This document shows positions 56,613 to 64,000 of a DNA stretch of 64,000 nt, one piece after another. Source of the stretch: Vibrio mediterranei (GTDB lineage: Bacteria > Pseudomonadota > Gammaproteobacteria > Enterobacterales > Vibrionaceae); assembly GCF_900088415.1 (NCBI RefSeq), contig NZ_FLLQ01000008.1, positions 62,001 to 126,000 on the forward strand, given 5' to 3'. Each line of letters opens with the position of its first letter. The stretch's first letter is position 1. The notes beneath the pieces were generated by a model that saw only the letters and a list, made by a program, of their open reading frames with translations, had not been told where the DNA came from and did not search any database. A program made the position numbers and the translations under genes.

Positions 56613-57327
56613 ATGCACTTTGATCCTCCTTTAAAGCAAGGAAAGCTAATAAAACGATACAAACGCTTTCTTGCTGATATCCATTTAAGCAACAAAGAAC
56701 AGCTCACTATCCACTGCGCAAACACCGGGGCAATGACTGGTTGCGCCGACCCAGACTCTACCGTTTGGTACTCCACCTCTGACAATGCAAAGCGAAAATA
56801 TCCTAATAGTTGGGAGCTAACGGAAACCGTCTCAGGTCATAAAATTTGCGTTAATACAGTTAGGGCTAATACTTTAGTTGTTGAAGCAATAGAAAATGGC
56901 ATTGTTGAGGAGCTTAATGGTTATCAATCGTTGAGAACCGAGGTGAAGTATGGTCAAGAAAACAGCAGAATCGACATTTTATTACAAGATAGTGATCGCG
57001 CAGATTGCTACATTGAAGTAAAAAGTGTCACACTGCTTGATGATGCAAGCACCACCGGTCAGGGCTACTTTCCAGATGCACAAACCACAAGAGGACAAAA
57101 GCATTTGCGAGAGCTCACAGAAATGGTTCAAACCGGACATCGAGCTGTATTATTTTTCGCTGTTTTGCATTCAGGGATTGAAAAAGTGTCAGCGGCACAC
57201 CATACTAGATGCGAAATATTCACAATTACTCAAGCAAGCAGAGGAAGCAGGGGTAGAGGTAATTTGTTACAAGGCAGCGTTTTTTGATAATGAAATTACG
57301 CTCTTATCGAAGGTCGATTTCAGCTAA
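56613..57327 (+). pseudogene. sfsA: sfsA, frameshifted near its 3' end
   Basis: SfsA-family protein (sugar fermentation stimulation, a predicted nuclease-like DNA-binding fold). The N-terminal part is normal from ATG 56613 (MHFDPPLKQGKLIKRYKRFL) through SRIDILLQD, YIEVKSVTL and GYFPDAQTTRGQKHLREL to VLHSGIEKVSAAHH. There the frame turns into RCEIFTITQ and stops at 57287. The expected ending DAKYSQLLKQAEEAGVEV continues in the next frame to a stop at 57327. One extra base in 57204-57207 explains it. The joined gene would give 237 residues, the normal length. It may be a real mutation or a sequence error. Confidence 0.88.
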
Positions 57328-57416
57328 AAGTGATTTCACTTCACATTGATAAGAACTTTAACAAACTTCATTTGCCACCAGCATTTCTTTTTGCTATAGA
57401 TACCCGCCTTAAAATT

Positions 57417-57432
57417 AACTGTACGCACAGTT
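57417..57432. promoter_or_regulatory. Short inverted repeat upstream of dksA
   Basis: AACTGT-ACGC-ACAGTT, about 27 bases before the dksA ATG and inside its 5' leader or promoter. No regulator is known to me for this site. Confidence 0.3.
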
Positions 57433-57458
57433 GACTAGGTGTAAGTAGGAGATGCTGC

Positions 57459-57905
57459 ATGCCAGAAACTAAGAAAAAAGCGCTAGGCATCCTAGCCATT
57501 GCAGGTGTTGAACCATATCAAGAGAAAGCTGGTGAAGAATACATGTCACAAGCTCAAATGGATCACTTTACAAAAATTTTGAGCGCTTGGCGCAACCAAC
57601 TTAGGGAAGAAGTTGATCGAACTGTGCACCACATGCAAGACGAAGCAGCTAACTTTCCTGATCCCGTTGACCGCGCTTCACAAGAAGAAGAGTTCAGTCT
57701 TGAGCTTCGCAATCGTGACCGCGAACGTCGCTTAATCAAAAAGATTGAGAAGACACTAAACAAGATTGAAGAAGATGAGTTTGGCTTCTGTGAATCTTGT
57801 GGTATCGAAATCGGTATCCGTCGTTTAGAAGCTCGTCCTACTGCCGATTTATGTATCGACTGTAAGACTCTTGCAGAAATCAAAGAAAGACAAATGCAAG
57901 GCTAA
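57459..57905 (+). CDS. dksA: RNA polymerase-binding transcription factor DksA
   Basis: Partner of ppGpp in the stringent response. It enters the RNA polymerase secondary channel. The protein has 148 residues. The coiled coil has the two tip aspartates (Asp68 and Asp71 in FPDPVDRA), and the zinc finger has Cys111, Cys114, Cys132 and Cys135. AGGAG lies seven bases before the ATG. It is followed by a terminator and then gluQ, as in most gammaproteobacteria. Confidence 0.98.
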   Translation: MPETKKKALGILAIAGVEPYQEKAGEEYMSQAQMDHFTKILSAWRNQLREEVDRTVHHMQDEAANFPDPVDRASQEEEFSLELRNRDRERRLIKKIEKTLNKIEEDEFGFCESCGIEIGIRRLEARPTADLCIDCKTLAEIKERQMQG

Positions 57906-57916
57906 TAAGCGATAAG

Positions 57917-57942
57917 AAAAGGGAGCAAGCGCTCCCTTTTTT
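57917..57942 (+). terminator. Rho-independent terminator after dksA
   Basis: AAAAGGGAGC-AAGC-GCTCCCTTTT with six T, 12 bases after the dksA stop codon. Confidence 0.93.
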
Positions 57943-57971
57943 GATCCACTACTTCATACGAAACAAATACT

Positions 57972-58859
57972 ATGTACATAGGTCGATTTGCCCCCTCTCC
58001 CTCAGGTCCACTCCATTTTGGTTCCTTAATTGCCGCTTTGGGAAGTTATTTCCAAGCCAAAAGCCATTCAGGCCAGTGGTTAGTTCGAATAGAAGACATT
58101 GATCCTCCTCGTGAAGTGGCTGGAGCAGCCTCGCTTATCTTAAAAACACTGGAAGCCTATCAATTGCACTGGGATGGTGATGTTCTTTATCAAAGTTCTC
58201 GGTTGGACGCTTATCAGGCTCAAATCGACCATTGGCTTCATCAAGGGCAAGCTTATTTGTGTGAGTGCACCAGAAAGCAAATAAAAGCACTGGGTGGCTA
58301 CTATCAAGGTACGTGTCGAGATAAAGCACTGAGTTCAAGCAATCAGTGCGCGGTCCGCCTCAAAATGCACCACCCGGTTGAATCCTTTATCGACCAACGA
58401 TATGGCCAACTGGATATCCCTAAAGCGCTAGCTGAAGAAGACTTCATTATTAAGCGTCGTGACGGGTTGTTTGCCTACAACCTTGCGGTGGTGCTCGATG
58501 ATATTTATCAGAACATCACCGAAGTCGTTCGCGGTGCTGATCTTATTGAACCGACAGGTCGTCAAATCAGCTTATATAAGACATTAGACGTGGAACCAGT
58601 GAGCTACCTGCATCTTCCGCTGGCAATTGATGATAATGGCAACAAGTTATCCAAACAAAATCATGCCACCGCTATTGATTTAGATAATCCAAGACCCACA
58701 TTACTCAATGCAATGCGTTTTCTTGGTTTCAACATTGATAGCCATATTGAAACAGAAAACATAGAGACTATCATCCAGTGGGGCGTGGAAAACTGGCAGC
58801 TTTTACAACTACCAAATGAGCTCAAAATCAAACCGCCATTCTCAAATGAGGCTCTCTAA
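57972..58859 (+). CDS. gluQ: Glutamyl-Q tRNA(Asp) synthetase
   Basis: Truncated glutamyl-tRNA synthetase paralogue that attaches Glu to queuosine in the anticodon of tRNA(Asp). The protein has 295 residues, lacking an anticodon-binding domain. The class I HIGH-like motif is PSPSGPLHFGSL and the KMSKS-like motif is KLSKQN. Zinc-ligand cysteines lie in YLCECTRKQI and YYQGTC. There is no obvious ribosome site before ATG 57972. It lies between dksA and pcnB, its usual place. Confidence 0.95.
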   Translation: MYIGRFAPSPSGPLHFGSLIAALGSYFQAKSHSGQWLVRIEDIDPPREVAGAASLILKTLEAYQLHWDGDVLYQSSRLDAYQAQIDHWLHQGQAYLCECTRKQIKALGGYYQGTCRDKALSSSNQCAVRLKMHHPVESFIDQRYGQLDIPKALAEEDFIIKRRDGLFAYNLAVVLDDIYQNITEVVRGADLIEPTGRQISLYKTLDVEPVSYLHLPLAIDDNGNKLSKQNHATAIDLDNPRPTLLNAMRFLGFNIDSHIETENIETIIQWGVENWQLLQLPNELKIKPPFSNEAL

Positions 58860-58946
58860 GCTATCATAAGCGGCAAATTTCATGCGTCAGGCACGGAATG
58901 TACGCCAAAACTGCGTCATTTCGCGAACCTAAATTGCGTTAATATT

Positions 58947-60297
58947 ATGAATAAAAAAGAAAATTCTCAAAAAGTTCAACCAGTCTATCACGAGCTTTCA
59001 TTGCAGACTTATAGCCGAGACGAACACAACATCTCGCGCAAGCAGATCAGCGAAAATGCGTTAAAAGTCTTATATCGCCTTAATGGTGCAGGATATGACG
59101 CATATCTCGTTGGCGGCGGCGTGCGCGATCTGCTGCTTGGAGAACAACCTAAAGATTTTGATATAGCCACTAACGCAACGCCAGAGCAGATCAAAAAACT
59201 ATTTAGGAATTGTCGTCTCATTGGTCGACGTTTTCGTCTTGCACACATTATGTTCGGTCGCGATATTATTGAAGTCGCTACCTTCCGTGGACACCATCAA
59301 GAACAAGAGAAAAACGTTTCTCAACAGAGCAAAGAAGGCATGCTACTGCGCGACAATGTCTATGGTTCTATTGATGAAGATGCAGAGCGTCGTGATTTCT
59401 CAATCAATGCGATGTATTACAACATCGGCGACTACTCCATTCACGACTATGCAGGTGGAATGGAAGATCTAGAAGATCGTTTAATTCGTCTTATCGGTGA
59501 GCCTGAAGTTCGCTACCGCGAAGATCCTGTGCGTATGCTGCGCGCTATACGCTTTGCTGCCAAATTAGATTTTGACATTGAAGAAGATACAGCAGCGCCG
59601 ATTGAAGAACTTGCACCATTATTGCGTGATATCCCATCTGCTCGCTTATATGAAGAATCATTAAAGCTATTACAGTCTGGGTATGGACTAGAAACCTATC
59701 ACCTATTGAGGGAATACAATTTATTCCAACAATTGTTCCCAATCATAGCGCCGCACTTTACTGAAGAGTATTCTTCTCGCACTGAGCAAGTCTTAGACTT
59801 GGTGTTGGACGCTACCGATGAGCGCATCGAAGAAGGTAAACGCGTAAACCCAGCGTTTATGTTTGCCGCCATGCTTTGGTACCCAATGATGGAATACGCC
59901 ACTCGGATTAATGTCGAAAGGCATGTCTGAGTACGATGCCATCATGGAAGCTAGCAATAACATTCTCGATGAACAAGTTAAATCGACAGCAATCCCGCGC
60001 CGTCATACTGCAACGATTCGCGAGATATGGCAACTGCAATTGCGACTGCCTCGTCGTTCAGGCAAGCGAGCTTACCGATTGATGGAGCTTAACAAGTTCC
60101 GAGCGGGCTTTGATTTCCTCGAAATGCGTGGCGAAATTGAAGGCGGTGAAGTGGCTGCTTTGGCAAAATGGTGGGCAACGTTCCAATCAGCGGGGCGTAA
60201 TATGCGTCAAGCCATGGTCAATGACCTTGGTGGTTCAAGCTCTCGTTCTGGTTCTCGTCGCAGAAGAACACCGAAGAAATCTAAGAGCGCTGAGTAA
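58947..60297 (+). pseudogene. pcnB: pcnB, poly(A) polymerase I, frameshifted
   Basis: Poly(A) polymerase that adds A tails to RNA and promotes its decay. The N-terminal part (58947-59930) has the nucleotidyltransferase motifs LVGGGVRDLLLG and PKDFDIATNATPEQ and runs to ...MLWYPMMEYATRI, then stops early. The rest of the family, GMSEYDAIMEAS to the basic Ser/Arg-rich tail, continues in another frame (59911-60297). Comparison with E. coli suggests loss of two bases near 59917-59921. The joined product would be about 450 residues, normal length. No ribosome site precedes ATG 58947. In E. coli the gene starts at a non-AUG codon, so the true start may lie slightly upstream. It overlaps folK by one base. 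Confidence 0.88.
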
Positions 60298-60782
60298 TGA
60301 TTACTTGTTTTATAGCGATTGGCAGCAACCTGTCAGATCCCGTAGCTCAAGCTAACGAAGCGATTGAAGCACTTAAGCACTTACCAAAGAGTAAGCTCAC
60401 GATTTGCTCCTCGCTTTATAGCAGCACACCAATGGGACCACAAAATCAGCCTGATTACATTAATGCTGTCGCGCAACTTTCTACCGAATTAACGCCACTT
60501 GAGCTCCTCGATTGCACACAAGCGATCGAACTGGAACAAGGGCGTGTCCGTAAAGATGAGAGATGGGGCCCAAGAACTCTTGATCTCGATATTATTCTTT
60601 ATGGCAATGAGGTGATCGATTCCGAGCGCCTAACCGTTCCTCATTATGGGATGAAAGAGAGAGAGTTTGTTCTCTATCCGCTTTTGGAAATCGCACCAAA
60701 TTTACAACTCCCTGACGGGACTGAGCTCAAAACACTGGTGGACAATGTGTCACGTAATGGGCTCAGAGTTTGGCAATCGTAG
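60297..60782 (+). CDS. folK: 6-hydroxymethyl-7,8-dihydropterin pyrophosphokinase
   Basis: Transfers pyrophosphate from ATP to hydroxymethyl-dihydropterin in folate synthesis. The protein has 161 residues. The HPPK signature WGPRTLDLDIILYG is present, and the N-terminus CFIAIGSNLSDP fits the family. Its ATG overlaps the pcnB stop (TAATG), so it is coupled to pcnB translation. A frameshift in pcnB could therefore lower FolK, an essential enzyme. Confidence 0.97.
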   Translation: MITCFIAIGSNLSDPVAQANEAIEALKHLPKSKLTICSSLYSSTPMGPQNQPDYINAVAQLSTELTPLELLDCTQAIELEQGRVRKDERWGPRTLDLDIILYGNEVIDSERLTVPHYGMKEREFVLYPLLEIAPNLQLPDGTELKTLVDNVSRNGLRVWQS

Positions 60783-60806
60783 CCAACCCCTAAGTAAGGA
60801 TTAAAA

Positions 60807-61601
60807 ATGAAAAAAATCACCATCAACGATCTTGTTAAATGGAAACAAGAAGGTCGTAAATTTGCAACGTCAACCGCGTATGATGCGAGCTTTGCAGGTT
60901 TATTTGAAAGCCAAGAAATGCCAGTTCTACTAGTGGGTGATTCACTAGGTATGGTGCTTCAAGGCCGCAACGACACACTTCCTGTAACAGTAGAAGACGT
61001 TGTTTATCATACTCGTAGTGTACGTGCAGGCAGCCCTAACTGTCTTCTTATGGCCGACATGCCTTTCATGAGCTATGCCACTCCAGAGCAAGCTTGTGAG
61101 AATGCGGCAAAGCTGATGCGTGCTGGCGCTAACATGGTTAAGATTGAAGGCAGTGATTGGCTCGTTGATACCGTAAGAATGCTGACTGAACGTGCTGTTC
61201 CAGTTTGTGCTCACCTAGGTTTAACGCCGCAAAGCGTCAATATTTTTGGTGGTTATAAAGTTCAAGGTCGCGATCAGAAGAATGCAGATAAAATGGTACG
61301 TGACGCACTGGCTCTTCAAGAAGCTGGCGCTCAAATTGTTTTATTGGAATGCGTTCCTCAAGAGCTCGCAAAACGTATCACAGAAGCGCTCGACGTTCCT
61401 GTTATTGGTATCGGTGCAGGTAACACTACTGATGGCCAAATCTTAGTGATGCATGACATGTTTGGAATTTCGGCGAACTACATGCCTAAGTTCTCGAAAA
61501 ACTTCCTCGCAGAAACTGGTGATATGCGCAGTGCTGTCGCGAAGTACATCGCTGATGTGGAAAGCGGCACTTTCCCTGATGACGCTCATACGATTGCCTA
61601 G
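60807..61601 (+). CDS. panB: 3-methyl-2-oxobutanoate hydroxymethyltransferase
   Basis: First step of the pantothenate pathway, making ketopantoate from alpha-ketoisovalerate. The latter is a product of the branched-chain pathway fed by IlvIH. The protein has 264 residues. Motifs are VGDSLGMVLQG, the metal-binding Asp residues around LLMADMPFMSY and GIGAG near the C-terminus. AAGGA lies seven bases before the ATG. It is eight bases upstream of panC. Confidence 0.98.
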   Translation: MKKITINDLVKWKQEGRKFATSTAYDASFAGLFESQEMPVLLVGDSLGMVLQGRNDTLPVTVEDVVYHTRSVRAGSPNCLLMADMPFMSYATPEQACENAAKLMRAGANMVKIEGSDWLVDTVRMLTERAVPVCAHLGLTPQSVNIFGGYKVQGRDQKNADKMVRDALALQEAGAQIVLLECVPQELAKRITEALDVPVIGIGAGNTTDGQILVMHDMFGISANYMPKFSKNFLAETGDMRSAVAKYIADVESGTFPDDAHTIA

Positions 61602-61609
61602 GGGGAATC

Positions 61610-62497
61610 ATGCAAACTTTAGCTGATATTGCTGAACTTAGAGAGCAAATTGCACTACTTAAGCGTGAACAGCGTCGAATTGCCTTTGTTCCTACTATGG
61701 GTAATTTGCACGAAGGCCATCTTACTTTAATGCGCAAAGCACGCGAACATGCTGATGTCGTCGTCGCGAGCATTTTTGTTAATCCGATGCAATTTGATCG
61801 TGCGGATGACTTAAACAACTATCCACGCACGCTTGACGAAGATATGGCGAAGTTGACGGCTGAAGGTGTCGACTTATTGTTCACGCCAACACCAGAAGTT
61901 ATGTACCCACAAGGCTTGGATAAACAGAGCTTTGTTGAGGTTCCAGGCATTTCTCACATGCTTGAAGGTGCTTCACGTCCAGGGCACTTTAGAGGCGTAT
62001 CAACTATCGTCACTAAGCTGTTCAATATCGTTCAGCCAGACGTAGCTTGCTTTGGTGAAAAAGATTACCAGCAACTGGCGCTTATCCGTCAAATGGTGAG
62101 CGATCTTGCCATGAATATTGACATTATCGGTGTCCCAACAGTGCGTGAAATGGATGGCTTGGCAATGAGCTCACGTAATGGTTATCTGACAATGGATGAA
62201 CGCCAGCGTGCACCTGTGTTAGCAAAAACCATGCGTTGGATTAACAGTGCAATTCGCGGTGGTCGTGATGATTACGCTTCCATTGTTGAAGACGCAAGTG
62301 ATCAATTGCGTGCAGCAGGTCTTCAGCCAGACGAAATTTTCATTCGCGACGCACATAGCTTGCAACCGATTAGCAGTGATTCAACGCACGCGGTTATTTT
62401 GATGTCGGCTTTCTTAGGAAAAGCGCGTCTAATTGACAACCAAGTCTTAGAGTTACAACAGCAACAAGCGGAAACAGAATCAGCAGAAGAAAGCTAG
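61610..62497 (+). CDS. panC: Pantothenate synthetase
   Basis: Joins pantoate and beta-alanine using ATP. The protein has 295 residues. The HIGH-like motif is PTMGNLHEGH and the KMSKS-like segment is MSSRNGYL. GGGGGA precedes the ATG. No panD (aspartate decarboxylase, source of beta-alanine) follows, so it must come from elsewhere in the genome. It ends at a strong terminator. Confidence 0.98.
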   Translation: MQTLADIAELREQIALLKREQRRIAFVPTMGNLHEGHLTLMRKAREHADVVVASIFVNPMQFDRADDLNNYPRTLDEDMAKLTAEGVDLLFTPTPEVMYPQGLDKQSFVEVPGISHMLEGASRPGHFRGVSTIVTKLFNIVQPDVACFGEKDYQQLALIRQMVSDLAMNIDIIGVPTVREMDGLAMSSRNGYLTMDERQRAPVLAKTMRWINSAIRGGRDDYASIVEDASDQLRAAGLQPDEIFIRDAHSLQPISSDSTHAVILMSAFLGKARLIDNQVLELQQQQAETESAEES

Positions 62498-62542
62498 CAC
62501 TGTAGTTTTTGTTGCTACAGAGCACACATTCGTTGGATACAA

Positions 62543-62574
62543 AAAAGGGGTCACTGTAATCAGTGACCCCTTTT
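62543..62574. terminator. Bidirectional terminator between panC and the chemotaxis gene
   Basis: AAAAGGGGTCACTG-TAAT-CAGTGACCCCTTTT, a 14-base perfect stem. It serves panC on the plus strand and the converging transducer gene on the minus strand. Confidence 0.95.
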
Positions 62575-62587
62575 CTATTATTGCGAA

Positions 62588-63844
62588 TTAAACTCTAAAC
62601 GATTGAATCTTACCATCGAGTTCTGTTGCGTTATTCTGCATCATTTCCGACGTTTCCAGCAGCTCAGTAACAACCACAACCGACGCTTCGACCAGCTCTC
62701 TTACATTAGTCAGGTTTTGATTCATCTCTTCGGCAACACTGCTTTGCTGACCCGCTGCAGTGGCAATTTGGAAGTTCATATCATTAATCTGATTGACTTG
62801 ATTCACAATGCCATCAAGTTCTACACCGGCATTGGTGACAAGTTCTACACCGTCGGCCGCTTCAACTACGCTCTTTTCCATCAATTCAACTGCTGAATTG
62901 GCACTAGATTGTAGTTGAGAAATCATATCTTGGATTTCTACCGTCGCCTGCTGTGTGCGTTGAGCTAGATTACGCACTTCATCCGCAACAACAGCAAAGC
63001 CTCGGCCTGCCTCTCCTGCACGTGCAGCTTCAATAGCTGCATTGAGTGCTAGAAGGTTAGTCTGTTCTGAAATACCTTGAATGGTGCCCACAACACTGCC
63101 GATTGATTCAACACGTTCTTCAACTTGGTTTACCGCTTGCGCAGAAGCTGCGATATCATCCGACAACTCACTCATTTTAGTCACAGTGCCTTGAACAAAA
63201 CGTTGTCCTGTCGATGCCTGTCCTGAAGCTTGTTCTGTTAGCTGAGAAGCATTCTGAGCGTGATCTGCAACAGTCTGAACCGTTGAAGTCATTTCACTCA
63301 TTGCCGTGGCAAGCTGATCGATTTCGTTAAACTCTTCTTGAGAAGACTCTTTGGTCTCAGACATGCTTAACGTCATCACTTCAGTGAGCGTCGCGAGTTC
63401 TTGAGAAGTAACCACTTGAGTCTTGATGATATCTTGCAGCTGAACACGAGTGCGTTCTAGCTCTCTAGCAACGTCACCGTACTCATCTTTACAATCCATG
63501 TTGACCGGCACGGTCAGGTCTTTGTCCGCCATACGTTTGATAGCATCGCTGAGATATGTAGTTTGTTTTAACATCGTTTTAGCGGCGAATAATAAGAGCG
63601 CGACAAAGAGCACGATCATCAATGCTGTTTGCCAAACCACTTGAACCAAGTAGGCTTCATAATGCTGTTGCGCGACCTCTGCACTTTGCGTCGCAGCAAG
63701 CAATGAATCATAAAATGTACTGGCATCCCATAATTGCTTGCTAACCAACAGAACCGTACTAAATATCATCAACATCAACATCTTAGGAACTAAGCGCACG
63801 TCCGTTATTACACGCTCCCAAGGTTTAAATGCCAGTGTGGTCAT
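62588..63844 (-). CDS. Methyl-accepting chemotaxis protein with minimal periplasmic domain
   Basis: Chemoreceptor of 418 residues. TM1 is at about 20-36. Only about 30 residues lie in the periplasm (37-68), then comes TM2 (about 69-88), a HAMP domain (about 90-142) and the MA signalling domain. The hairpin tip is intact (GISEQTNLLALNAAIEAARAGEAGRG). There is no C-terminal CheR-tether pentapeptide. The lack of a ligand-binding domain suggests it senses a membrane or cytoplasmic cue or works with other receptors. GGAG precedes the ATG. It is not near other chemotaxis genes in the window. Confidence 0.93.
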   Translation of the reverse strand: MTTLAFKPWERVITDVRLVPKMLMLMIFSTVLLVSKQLWDASTFYDSLLAATQSAEVAQQHYEAYLVQVVWQTALMIVLFVALLLFAAKTMLKQTTYLSDAIKRMADKDLTVPVNMDCKDEYGDVARELERTRVQLQDIIKTQVVTSQELATLTEVMTLSMSETKESSQEEFNEIDQLATAMSEMTSTVQTVADHAQNASQLTEQASGQASTGQRFVQGTVTKMSELSDDIAASAQAVNQVEERVESIGSVVGTIQGISEQTNLLALNAAIEAARAGEAGRGFAVVADEVRNLAQRTQQATVEIQDMISQLQSSANSAVELMEKSVVEAADGVELVTNAGVELDGIVNQVNQINDMNFQIATAAGQQSSVAEEMNQNLTNVRELVEASVVVVTELLETSEMMQNNATELDGKIQSFRV

Positions 63845-63863
63845 TATCCGTTCTCCATTATTT

Positions 63864-63893
63864 ATTATATAGTTAGGGTGTCTTTACCTAACT
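63864..63893 (-). promoter_or_regulatory. Promoter and inverted repeat upstream of the chemotaxis gene
   Basis: On the minus strand a perfect TATAAT (63864-63869) lies 20 bases before the ATG. A 7-base inverted repeat, AGTTAGG (63871-63877) and CCTAACT (63887-63893), sits where the spacer and -35 should be. There is no good -35, which suggests activator-assisted or repressed transcription. No FliA (sigma28) consensus was seen. Confidence 0.5.
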
Positions 63894-64000
63894 TTGATGC
63901 CAACGTCATTTACTTGTACGTTACCTTCGCTAAAGGAAATGGCACGCATGAGCCCAAGTTATTTATTTCGAGCCTCGTATGAAAGCAAATGATACCAAAA

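Noticed and set aside
58861..58946. Upstream extension of pcnB from a non-AUG start
   Set aside because: The frame is open upstream to the gluQ end, as in E. coli pcnB, but no clear start codon with a ribosome site could be chosen, so the ATG was kept.

Overview
The window is a stretch of chromosome from a member of the Vibrionaceae, very probably a Vibrio other than V. cholerae. The evidence is the division and cell-wall (dcw) cluster without ddlB or secM, a ChiS-type chitin-response regulator between rsmC and acnB, the lpoA-yraN-diaA-dolP block, the dksA-gluQ-pcnB-folK-panB-panC block, and moderate GC content. No phage, IS element, integron cassette, tRNA or CRISPR array was seen. Nearly all of the DNA is housekeeping, so the interest lies in gene order, small overlooked ORFs, frameshifts and intergenic signals. 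I do not see a clearly new multi-gene system.

Layout. Positions 1-4142 (minus): carB (3' end outside the window) and carA, with a clear sigma70 promoter. 4527-5837 (minus): dapB, then mutT. 5881-12694 (minus): secA, lpxC, ftsZ, ftsA; a 450-base gap between secA and lpxC holds no intact gene. 12805-25917 (minus): ftsQ, murC, murG, ftsW, murD, mraY, murF, murE, ftsI, ftsL, rsmH. A terminator after murC and a strong promoter before ftsQ split this cluster in two. 26071-27371 (minus): the RNase P RNA and rsmI. 27434-30992 (plus): lpoA, yraN, diaA, dolP.

31060-38586 (minus): ilvI-ilvH, a two-gene RND efflux pump with its adaptor, and erpA. 38889-46303 (plus): hemL, an AI-2E-family exporter, rsmC and chiS, with a 40-residue membrane-protein gene on the minus strand after hemL. 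46404-56556 (minus): acnB, a patatin/outer-membrane-barrel protein, mrcB and hrpB. 56613-62497 (plus): sfsA (frameshifted), dksA, gluQ, pcnB (frameshifted), folK, panB, panC. 62588-63844 (minus): a chemotaxis transducer with almost no periplasmic domain.

How the genes fit together. MraY, MurC-G, FtsI, FtsW and PBP1b make and polymerise peptidoglycan. FtsQ, L, A and Z form the divisome. LpoA activates PBP1a, and LpxC commits precursor to lipid A. DapB supplies diaminopimelate to MurE. CarAB, IlvIH, PanBC, FolK and HemL are biosynthetic steps. DksA, GluQ, RsmC, RsmH, RsmI, PcnB and RNase P act on transcription, tRNA, rRNA or RNA decay. ChiS would connect the cell to chitin, but its usual partner operon is not beside it here.
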